Positions 7,061-12,979 of a stretch of DNA of 12,979 bases are shown here, piece after piece. Position numbers and translations under genes: made by a program. Each line of letters starts with the position of its first letter. The first letter of the stretch is position 1. The notes beneath the pieces are model-generated. The model was not told the origin of the DNA, did no database searches, and saw nothing but the letters and a program-made list of their open reading frames with translations. Origin of the DNA: an uncultured Bacilli bacterium (lineage in GTDB: Bacteria > Bacillota_I > Bacilli_A > RF39 > UBA660); assembly GCA_934141575.1 (NCBI GenBank), contig CAKPCJ010000031.1, positions 1-12,979 of the forward strand, in the 5' to 3' direction.

Positions 7061-7797
7061 TATTTCACTTCCTCATTTATAAAACTTCTTAATATATTGT
7101 TTGTTTGATCAATTCTTTCTAGATATGCATAATGTGTGCAACCTTCATATATTATTAATGCCGCATCTTTTAGTGTAGATTCTATTTCTTTTACGTCTTC
7201 TTCAGTAACTTCTTCATCTAAAGTACCGTATATAATGATTGTAGGACATGTTATTTTTTTCCCATCTTCTTTTAAATCTTCATTAACTGCATTAACTAGA
7301 ACTTGTCTCATTATTGGAGTTGCATTTTTATAATCCCTTGATCCTATATGTTTTTTTGCAAATTCTTCTAAATTAGATAAAACTGGCACCTTTTTCAAAC
7401 TTTTAAGTACTTTTGTTCTTAATGTATGTGTCTGTTTGCTTTTTTTGAACGGGCTAGCAAGTAATACCAGCTTTCTTACTTTATATTTTGAGGCATATTT
7501 TATAGAAACTCTTCCACCAAATGAATGTCCAATCATAATAGGATTATCAATTTTCAAATTAGATAGTAATTTATGAATTATATCGGCATAATCATCTATA
7601 GTATACGGTTTCTTTGGCTCTGTACTAAGTCCAAATCCTGGTAAATCAACTATCAATATGTTACATGAATCTTCTAGCCCTCCGCAAAGTGGCTCCATCA
7701 TTTGAATATTTTGACCCCATCCATGCAATAAAACAGCCCATTTATCAAATCCATTATCTTTTATTATATAATTTATATTTACGTCATTTATTGTCAT
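7060..7797 (-). CDS. alpha/beta hydrolase, substrate unknown
   Basis: A 245-residue soluble alpha/beta-hydrolase fold protein. The oxyanion-side motif HGWG is at 25-28, followed by DLPGFGLS (51-58). The nucleophile is Ser92 in GHSFGG. Asp194 in YGTLDEEV and His222 in GCTHYAYLER complete the triad. A helical lid lies between about 118 and 175. No signal peptide is seen, so it is cytosolic. Sequence alone does not tell esterase from peptidase, lactonase or a C-C hydrolase. It lies between the DUF212 gene (13-nt gap) and murF (one-base overlap), which suggests a role linked to wall precursors or lipids, but that is inference. AGGGGG (7812-7807) lies 9 nt before the ATG and overlaps the stop of the gene upstream. 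Confidence 0.85.
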   Translation of the reverse strand: MTINDVNINYIIKDNGFDKWAVLLHGWGQNIQMMEPLCGGLEDSCNILIVDLPGFGLSTEPKKPYTIDDYADIIHKLLSNLKIDNPIMIGHSFGGRVSIKYASKYKVRKLVLLASPFKKSKQTHTLRTKVLKSLKKVPVLSNLEEFAKKHIGSRDYKNATPIMRQVLVNAVNEDLKEDGKKITCPTIIIYGTLDEEVTEEDVKEIESTLKDAALIIYEGCTHYAYLERIDQTNNILRSFINEEVK

Positions 7798-7810
7798 TTT
7801 ATTTTTCCCC

Positions 7811-8254
7811 CTAAATAGTATATATTAATCCAATCGCTATTCCTAGTAAAATTCCAAAAAATACTTCTAGTGGTTTGTGACCCAATTGTTCCTTCAATTT
7901 TTTAAACTCTAAATTATTTTTTTTCTTATCTTTTACAACATCAACCAATTCATTTATTACAACTGCTTGTTTCCCTGTTTCCATTCTTACTCCACTAGCA
8001 TCATAGGCTACTATACATGCGAATACTAATCCAAGTGCAAATATAGGAGAATCAAACCCCTCTGCCATTCCAATAGCTGTAACTATTGAAAATGATGTAG
8101 CACTATGTGAACTTGGCATTCCACCATTTCCATTAAGTAATCTTTCTATATTTACTTTTTTGTACTTTATCGTTTCTATTATAAATTTTATAACCTGTGA
8201 AGAAACAAGCGCAGTGACTGGAATTAAAATGTATTTAAATTCTTCTAGACTCAT
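7811..8254 (-). CDS. divergent PAP2 family membrane protein (DUF212, YuiD-like)
   Basis: A 147-residue membrane protein of the DUF212 family, related to PAP2 phosphatases. Motifs seen are NGNGGMPSSHSA (41-52, the PAP2-like PSxH segment), AYDASGVRMETGKQA (83-97) and LGHKPLEVFFGILLG (124-138, with the second conserved His). Hydrophobic stretches lie at about 8-26, 50-64, 70-86 and 131-146. The biochemical role of this family is not settled; a lipid phosphate or polyprenyl-phosphate substrate is an inference from the fold and from its place as first gene of an operon with murF and ddl. GGTGAT (8263-8258) precedes the ATG closely. Length is normal for the family (about 140-160). Confidence 0.9.
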   Translation of the reverse strand: MSLEEFKYILIPVTALVSSQVIKFIIETIKYKKVNIERLLNGNGGMPSSHSATSFSIVTAIGMAEGFDSPIFALGLVFACIVAYDASGVRMETGKQAVVINELVDVVKDKKKNNLEFKKLKEQLGHKPLEVFFGILLGIAIGLIYTI

Positions 8255-8269
8255 ATTATCACCATTTTC

Positions 8270-8298
8270 ATTATAACATAAAAAAACTATATATAATT
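8270..8298 (-). promoter_or_regulatory. promoter of the DUF212-hydrolase-murF-ddl operon
   Basis: The minus strand has a perfect TATAAT (8275-8270) with TG at 8278-8277, an extended -10. The -35 region (about 8298-8293, AATTAT) is poor and lies inside the hairpin at 8280-8310. Transcription would begin near 8263, almost at the ribosome binding site, so the leader would be very short. Confidence 0.45.
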
Positions 8299-8310
8299 AT
8301 AGTTTTTTTT
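8280..8310 (-). terminator. hairpin terminator after galE, possibly bidirectional
   Basis: AAAAAAACTATA (8280-8291) is the exact complement of TATAGTTTTTTT (8298-8309), with a 6-nt loop. The stem is all A/T apart from one G-C pair, but on the minus strand it ends in seven T's. It lies 21 nt past the galE stop and separates the glycosylation operon from the wall operon. Its weak stem means read-through is likely. Confidence 0.55.
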
Positions 8311-8331
8311 ATCAATTAACTATTTAACACG

Positions 8332-9321
8332 TTATTTACTTTCTTTGCTTATTTTATCTCTAAATGCCATGTCTGTTTCTATTATATCTTTGAGATTGTA
8401 CTTTGGAGTCCAACCTAATATTTCTTTTGCTTTTTTATTTGAGGCAATTAACTTTGCTGGATCCCCTGCTCTTCTTTCCACAAATTCATAGTTAACAGGT
8501 TTAATTTTTGCTACTTCATCTATTACTTCCTTTACGGTATATCCTTCATTTGAACCTAAATTTAGTAAAATAGACTTATTGTTATTTAATATATATTTTG
8601 CCCCTAAAACATGTGCTCTTGCTAAATCACTAACGTGTATATAATCTCTAACGCAAGTACCGTCTTTTGTATCGTAATCATTTCCATACACTTGCATTTT
8701 CTTTCTTATTCCAAGTGCTGTTTGAATAGTTATTGGAACTAAGTGAGTCAAATTGTCTTTTTCTAATCCTATTTCAAGAGAAGAATCTGCTCCTGCTACA
8801 TTGAAATATCTGAATATACAATAGTTCATATTATAAGCTTTGCATACCCATTTTATCATTTCTTCGCATGCTAGTTTAGTGGCACCATATGGATTAATAG
8901 GCTTAGTTCTATTATCTTCTTCACATATTTCTTTTTCAGGTTCACCGTAAACGGCTGCTGTTGATGAGAATACTACATTTTTAATATTGAATTCTTTCAT
9001 AACTTCCAACATTATTCTTAAGCCTTCAACATTATTATGATAATATTCAAGTGGTTTTTCTACGCTTTCTGGCACTATTAACTTTGCGGCAAAATGCATA
9101 ACTACATCGAAGGGTTTCTTGTCACATTCTTCTTTGAATATTTTAACTAAATCACTTTTTACTGTTATATCTCCTAAATAAAATTTAGCATCTTTATGAA
9201 CCGCCTTTTTCAATCCTGTAGATAAATTGTCAATTACTACAACTTCATTGTTATCCCTTATTAATTCATATACGGCATGGCTTCCTATATAGCCTGCTCC
9301 TCCAATTACACAAACTTTCAT
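8332..9321 (-). CDS. galE: UDP-glucose 4-epimerase
   Basis: A cytosolic NAD-dependent short-chain dehydrogenase that interconverts UDP-glucose and UDP-galactose. The 329 residues are the normal length. The nucleotide loop GGAGYIG (7-13), catalytic Ser120/Thr121 in SSTAAVYG and the YxxxK pair Tyr145/Lys149 are present, as are YFNVAGA (172-178), RDYIHVSDLA (225-234) and RRAGDPAKL (283-291). Aligned by eye from Asp287 to Trp304, the gatekeeper position filled by Tyr299 in the E. coli enzyme is Leu291, so N-acetylated UDP-sugars might also be accepted; this is inference. The start lies 2 nt after the stop of the glycosyltransferase gene, and AGAGG (9332-9328) lies inside that gene, so translation is probably coupled. 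The product likely feeds the glycosyltransferases upstream. Confidence 0.95.
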   Translation of the reverse strand: MKVCVIGGAGYIGSHAVYELIRDNNEVVVIDNLSTGLKKAVHKDAKFYLGDITVKSDLVKIFKEECDKKPFDVVMHFAAKLIVPESVEKPLEYYHNNVEGLRIMLEVMKEFNIKNVVFSSTAAVYGEPEKEICEEDNRTKPINPYGATKLACEEMIKWVCKAYNMNYCIFRYFNVAGADSSLEIGLEKDNLTHLVPITIQTALGIRKKMQVYGNDYDTKDGTCVRDYIHVSDLARAHVLGAKYILNNNKSILLNLGSNEGYTVKEVIDEVAKIKPVNYEFVERRAGDPAKLIASNKKAKEILGWTPKYNLKDIIETDMAFRDKISKESK

Positions 9322-9323
9322 TT

Positions 9324-10268
9324 TTAACCTCTTTTCTTATTTTTTTCTGTTTCTTTTACTATATATATTGGTCTCTTCTTTGTTTCAAGGTAAGTTTTTG
9401 AAAGATATTGACCAATAATTCCTGTACAAAATAATTGAATACCGCTTAAGAAGAACATTATACAAACCATTGATGGCCATCCAGAAACTGAATCACCAAA
9501 TGCAAGAGTTTTTACTATTATAAATATAACTGCTATAAATGAAATTAGGCAAAATATTATTCCAACAACTGCTGATATAGCAAGTGGTGCAGTTGAAAAT
9601 GCAACTATTCCTTCTAATGCATAAACAAATAATTTCCAGAAGGACCATTTTGTTTCACCAGCTACTCTTTCTACGTTTTCAAATTCAATCCATTTTGTAT
9701 TAAATCCAACAAAACTAAATAATCCCTTTGAGTACCTGTTATATTCTTCTAATGAAACAATTGAATCAACAACCTGTCTAGTCATTAATCTGTAGTCTCT
9801 AGCCCCGTCGACCATTTCTATTTTTGACATTCTATTTATTATTTTGTAAAACATTCTTGCAAAGAAACTTCTTATAGGTGGTTCTCCTTTTCTAGTAACT
9901 CTCCTAGTTCCTACTGAATCGTATCCTTCTTCTTTTATTAATCTATACATTTCTGGCAATAGTGAAGGTGGATCTTGCAAATCTGCGTCCATTAGTGTCA
10001 CATAATCGCCGGTTGCATTTTCTAATCCTGCATACATTGCGGCTTCTTTTCCGAAATTTCTAGAAAACGATATATATCTCACTTTTTTATCTTTTTTACT
10101 AAGTTCTCTTAGTATGTCTAATGTTTTATCTTTTGAACCATCATTTACAAATAAATATTCAAAATCCACATTTTTCATTTCTTTTGAAATTTTTTCTATT
10201 TCCTCATAAAAAATTGGAAGTGCTGCTTCTTCATTGTAACATGGTACTATTACTGTTATTTTTTCCAT
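9324..10268 (-). CDS. polyprenyl-phosphate glycosyltransferase, GT2 (GtrB type)
   Basis: Transfers a sugar from a nucleotide sugar to undecaprenyl phosphate at the inner membrane face; this is inferred from the family. The GT-A domain covers about 1-200: VPCYNEE (8-14), VNDGSKDKT (41-49), the metal-binding DADLQDPP (94-101), GARDYRLM (155-162) and RYSKGLFSFVGF (178-189). Two membrane segments follow (about 221-253 and 264-289), then the closing GQYLSKTYLETKKRPIYIV stretch common to GtrB/CsbB/YkoT-like enzymes. The 314 residues are the normal length. AGAGGTGATT (10280-10271) is a strong binding site and overlaps the stop of the GtrA-DUF2142 gene. With a GtrA domain next door and GalE behind, it is best read as the carrier-loading enzyme of a three-component glycosylation system. 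The sugar is not determined by sequence. Confidence 0.92.
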   Translation of the reverse strand: MEKITVIVPCYNEEAALPIFYEEIEKISKEMKNVDFEYLFVNDGSKDKTLDILRELSKKDKKVRYISFSRNFGKEAAMYAGLENATGDYVTLMDADLQDPPSLLPEMYRLIKEEGYDSVGTRRVTRKGEPPIRSFFARMFYKIINRMSKIEMVDGARDYRLMTRQVVDSIVSLEEYNRYSKGLFSFVGFNTKWIEFENVERVAGETKWSFWKLFVYALEGIVAFSTAPLAISAVVGIIFCLISFIAVIFIIVKTLAFGDSVSGWPSMVCIMFFLSGIQLFCTGIIGQYLSKTYLETKKRPIYIVKETEKNKKRG

Positions 10269-10278
10269 TTAATCACCT

Positions 10279-12669
10279 CTATAAAAACATTATTACTAAT
10301 TCCATTATAGTTATATAATTAACTAAAACGCAAGTGTATATTAATATTTTATTTAATATTTTATCCGATATTTGGATTTTTGTTCTAACAATATTAGATA
10401 TTACTATCAATACTAATGGCATTATAGCTAAGAAGTACCTTCCTTGTATACCATATATGTAGTCACTTCCAACAGTTATCCATTGTATATATATGCTTGT
10501 AAATATAAGTGCGATTATAATTAAGCTAATCATTGACATAACTATAATACTTTTTTTACTTTGTTTCTTATTGTTGTCATTAACCGCTAATATAATAGAA
10601 ACTACTCCTAACAATAATGGTACTATTGTATAATTTTCACATAGTTCTCCCCATAAAAGATATTTTCCAAAAATTTGTTCAATAAGATTTAATCCTTCTC
10701 TTTCTAATGTATACATGAATATTTGAAAATACTTTATAGGATTATATAGTATGTTTTGAATTTGAAATGACGATTTTCCTTGTGTATATGTTTCTAAGTA
10801 TTGATTTGCAATACAATTCCATATTGTATTTACTCCTAATAGAACTGCAAACAATATAAATAATTTTATTATTTTGCCTTTTTTATTTTTAAATTTAGTG
10901 CTTGGTAGCAATAGCAATAAGCCTATTATCGGTATATATACTAATTTTGAAAGTGCTATAAAACTTCCTAAGAGAATTATTATTATATAATTTTTTAATT
11001 TTAATTTATCACTAATTTCAATCTGCTTTAGCACGTATGCTATAAAAAGATATGATATAGCTATTAACATTCCATCGCCCGATAACGTCGTAAATCCTTC
11101 TATAGCTATTGGGATGAATGCCAGTAAAAATAATATTTTTTTATAATATGGTATAATCTTAATAGCTAAGTATAATAATACAATACACGCTATTAAATTA
11201 CATAATCTTCCGACATAATATATTGTTAGTGATTTATTTGTTATATGTTTAGTGACAAATACACCTGTAACTTGTGGCAAATATTGTATAGGTGAATATA
11301 CTGCCATAGTTCCGTTTGCAACAAATATTTTTTTGTTATAATCAAGTACTTTTTTATTATTTGTTATATTGATATACCTAAATTGTTCTATCCATGGAAT
11401 ATCTATATCAACATTCTCTGGTAAGATATACCCTGTAGAACCATTATCTACACTTGAAACAAATCCGCCTTCTGATATTTCAAATATTCTATACCAATGT
11501 AGTTCTTCATCATGTCCAGCATTTGGTGGAATTACTACAAAATATATAGCAAATATAGGAATTGCTAAAAATAAGAATTTTTTTTCTATAGGGATATGAT
11601 CGTATTTATTTATTAAATATAAATACACTAAAAATAGTGAGGTAAGTACAAATATAAAAATGTATAACACTGTGTAAACAGAATTTTCTTTGTATAAGAC
11701 CTCTATGTCTAGTACTCCGTTTATTTTTGAACCATTTAAGTATATATCTCCAGCCAATTTAGAATTGTATGTTGGAGAAAATGCAGAATCATTTCCACTA
11801 TATTTGAATGCAATATTATAGTTTCCTTTTTTTAGATTTGGTATTTCAATTTTGTATGTTCCGCCTGTTATGAATCTATCATTAATAAATTCTTCATAAA
11901 TTACTGTACCATTTCTATCCGTTATTCTTATCTTATACTTACTCGTTATTGAGTTTATATAATCGCTATGAAAATTGATATATAAATATTTACTATTTTC
12001 TTTTATTATTTTTATTTCTGATGTAATTGTATAACCATCGTGTACATCAAAATATAATTCACCTTTTAATTGCGATAATTCTCCTTTTTTAGTGGATTCT
12101 GTTATGAAATATGATCTTGTATATCCATTTTCATTAATCTCATATTTATACAAAAATACGCTTATTACAGTAAATGTTATTACTGAAATTGCCACTAATT
12201 CTATAATTTTATTTTTTTTTTGTGTGTTTTTTATAGCTTGATTATTCTTTTTTTTGAATACAAATAGTTTACTCAAAACGTAGTTTAAAACAATTACAAC
12301 AATGTTTATAATAATTTTTGATACTAATTCTAGTATATTGAATTTCTCTACAAATAAGTATAGGAGTATAAATTCAATGCCCAGTGTTAATAGCCTGGAC
12401 CCAAAGAACGAAACCGTTTCTTTTAATAGTTCAGATTTTGTTTCTTTTTTACTTTCAAAAACCCATATTTTATTTGTTATATATGCAAAAATTACTACTA
12501 TAATCCATGCAATTACATTTGATGTTTGATAATCTATTTTTATTAGAGTATTAAATATAAAGAAAATCACTATATTTAGTAAAGTCGATAAACCGCCAAA
12601 AAACAAATATAATATCTGACTTTTATATTTTAAATATATTTTTTTTCCTTTATCAATTAGGTTCTTCAT
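10279..12669 (-). CDS. GtrA flippase domain fused to a DUF2142 (GT-C-like) membrane transferase
   Basis: A 796-residue multi-pass membrane protein with two recognisable halves. Residues about 17-140 are a GtrA domain with four hydrophobic segments and the marks YLFFGGLSTLLN (21-32), NKIWVFESK (66-74) and SKLFVFKKK (133-141); GtrA proteins are thought to flip polyprenyl-linked sugars. A hydrophobic segment at 157-174 leads to a beta-rich region (about 180-328), probably outside the cell. From 331 on come many membrane segments with DUF2142 marks: PPNAGHDEELHWYR (381-394, acidic residues as in the first outer loop of GT-C enzymes), YSPIQYLPQVTG (458-469), SGDGMLIAISY (530-540) and IQGRYFLAIMPL (741-752). 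The inferred role is flipping a lipid-linked sugar and transferring it to a surface polymer. The ATG abuts the TAA of the upstream gene; GTGGGAG (12683-12677) precedes it by 7 nt. The GtrA half is sure; DUF2142 is assigned by eye. Confidence 0.85.
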   Translation of the reverse strand: MKNLIDKGKKIYLKYKSQILYLFFGGLSTLLNIVIFFIFNTLIKIDYQTSNVIAWIIVVIFAYITNKIWVFESKKETKSELLKETVSFFGSRLLTLGIEFILLYLFVEKFNILELVSKIIINIVVIVLNYVLSKLFVFKKKNNQAIKNTQKKNKIIELVAISVITFTVISVFLYKYEINENGYTRSYFITESTKKGELSQLKGELYFDVHDGYTITSEIKIIKENSKYLYINFHSDYINSITSKYKIRITDRNGTVIYEEFINDRFITGGTYKIEIPNLKKGNYNIAFKYSGNDSAFSPTYNSKLAGDIYLNGSKINGVLDIEVLYKENSVYTVLYIFIFVLTSLFLVYLYLINKYDHIPIEKKFLFLAIPIFAIYFVVIPPNAGHDEELHWYRIFEISEGGFVSSVDNGSTGYILPENVDIDIPWIEQFRYINITNNKKVLDYNKKIFVANGTMAVYSPIQYLPQVTGVFVTKHITNKSLTIYYVGRLCNLIACIVLLYLAIKIIPYYKKILFLLAFIPIAIEGFTTLSGDGMLIAISYLFIAYVLKQIEISDKLKLKNYIIIILLGSFIALSKLVYIPIIGLLLLLPSTKFKNKKGKIIKLFILFAVLLGVNTIWNCIANQYLETYTQGKSSFQIQNILYNPIKYFQIFMYTLEREGLNLIEQIFGKYLLWGELCENYTIVPLLLGVVSIILAVNDNNKKQSKKSIIVMSMISLIIIALIFTSIYIQWITVGSDYIYGIQGRYFLAIMPLVLIVISNIVRTKIQISDKILNKILIYTCVLVNYITIMELVIMFL

Positions 12670-12979
12670 TTATTTTCTCCCACTTTTTAGCATTTTTTCT
12701 TTATCGCTAAAGTTAATATAATTAATTTCAAAATTTCTCCTGTCAATTTTATTCATGTTATCAAGTATAAGTCCTCCAAAGAAAGATTGAATACTCATAA
12801 CTAGAAATATACAGCTTGCTATAAATGAAGGAAATCTCGGAACTAACCCTGTTTCAAAATATTCAATAACTACTGGTATCAAGAACAAAATTCCTATAAA
12901 TAATAAAATTACAGATATTATTGAAAAAAAATTAAATGGCCTATAGTTTTTATATAAATTTGCTATTGTACCTAAAACC
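12670..12979 (-). CDS. GT2 glycosyltransferase, C-terminal part (cut by the window edge)
   Basis: The frame is open to the window end and gives 102 residues; the N-terminal catalytic domain lies outside. The visible part starts in a stretch with NLYKNYRPFNFF, followed by a hydrophobic segment, EYFETGLVPRFPSFI, a second hydrophobic segment and SFFGGLILDNMNK with a basic tail. This is the usual C-terminal membrane anchor of membrane-bound GT2 enzymes (DPM1-like, acting on polyprenyl phosphates). A TTG at 12888 is not the real start, because homology-like sequence continues upstream of it. The stop abuts the start codon of the GtrA-DUF2142 gene, so the two are co-transcribed and the operon promoter lies outside the window. 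Confidence 0.8.
   Translation of the reverse strand, partial: VLGTIANLYKNYRPFNFFSIISVILLFIGILFLIPVVIEYFETGLVPRFPSFIASCIFLVMSIQSFFGGLILDNMNKIDRRNFEINYINFSDKEKMLKSGRK

Noticed and set aside
12670..12888. Small independent gene starting at TTG 12888
   Set aside because: The frame continues open to the window edge with sequence typical of a GT2 C terminus, so it is the end of a larger gene.
1..12979. Alternative genetic code with TGA as tryptophan
   Set aside because: Tryptophans I checked are TGG and no frame is broken by TGA in a conserved place; the lack of TGA stops in eleven genes is not unusual at this base composition.
1..12979. CRISPR array, riboswitch or phage attachment site
   Set aside because: No regularly spaced repeats and no recognisable leader structures were seen. 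The tRNA 3' end is at the window edge, so an attachment site there cannot be judged.

Overview
The window is AT-rich, with purine-rich Shine-Dalgarno sites, sigma-A type promoters (several with extended -10 TGn) and Gram-positive style wall genes. This points to a low-GC member of the Bacillota, plausibly a gut clostridial or related Bacilli lineage; the species cannot be named from the sequence. Tryptophan codons I checked are TGG. The eleven gene ends use TAA (nine) or TAG (two), never TGA, so standard code 11 fits.

Layout. (1) 1-201: a tRNA-Lys(CTT) gene on the minus strand, back to back with an L-lactate dehydrogenase gene (ldh, plus strand). A terminator hairpin overlaps the ldh stop codon. 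(2) 1117-4006: a two-gene plus-strand unit with its own very good promoter. It encodes two unrecognised proteins of 356 and 596 residues. The first has a C-terminal part that looks like a RelE/HigB-type fold; the second is a long, mostly helical protein. (3) 4007-4278: the gap between convergent units. It is mostly a ~230 bp relic of an IS3-family element (both ends, the start of orfA and the end of orfB, internal part lost). Its hairpins now sit as terminators between the two transcription units. (4) 8254 to 4279, minus strand: a wall-precursor operon of DUF212/PAP2-like membrane protein, alpha/beta hydrolase, membrane-anchored MurF-type ligase and D-Ala-D-Ala ligase. (5) 12979 to 8332, minus strand: a surface-glycosylation operon of a GT2 glycosyltransferase (C-terminal part only, runs off the window), a GtrA-DUF2142 fusion, a polyprenyl-phosphate GT2 transferase and GalE, ended by a hairpin at 8280-8310.

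How the genes work together. Ddl makes D-Ala-D-Ala and the MurF-type ligase attaches it to the peptidoglycan precursor. The DUF212 protein may act on lipid-linked phosphates and the hydrolase has no assigned substrate. In the second operon GalE would supply a UDP-sugar, the GT2 enzyme would load it on undecaprenyl phosphate, the GtrA domain would flip it, and the DUF2142 (GT-C-like) domain would transfer it to a surface polymer: a three-component glycosylation system with flippase and transferase in one polypeptide. The points most worth a second look are the MurF-type ligase that lacks the normal UDP-substrate domain, the GtrA-DUF2142 fusion, the unknown gene pair, and the IS relic serving as an intergenic terminator.
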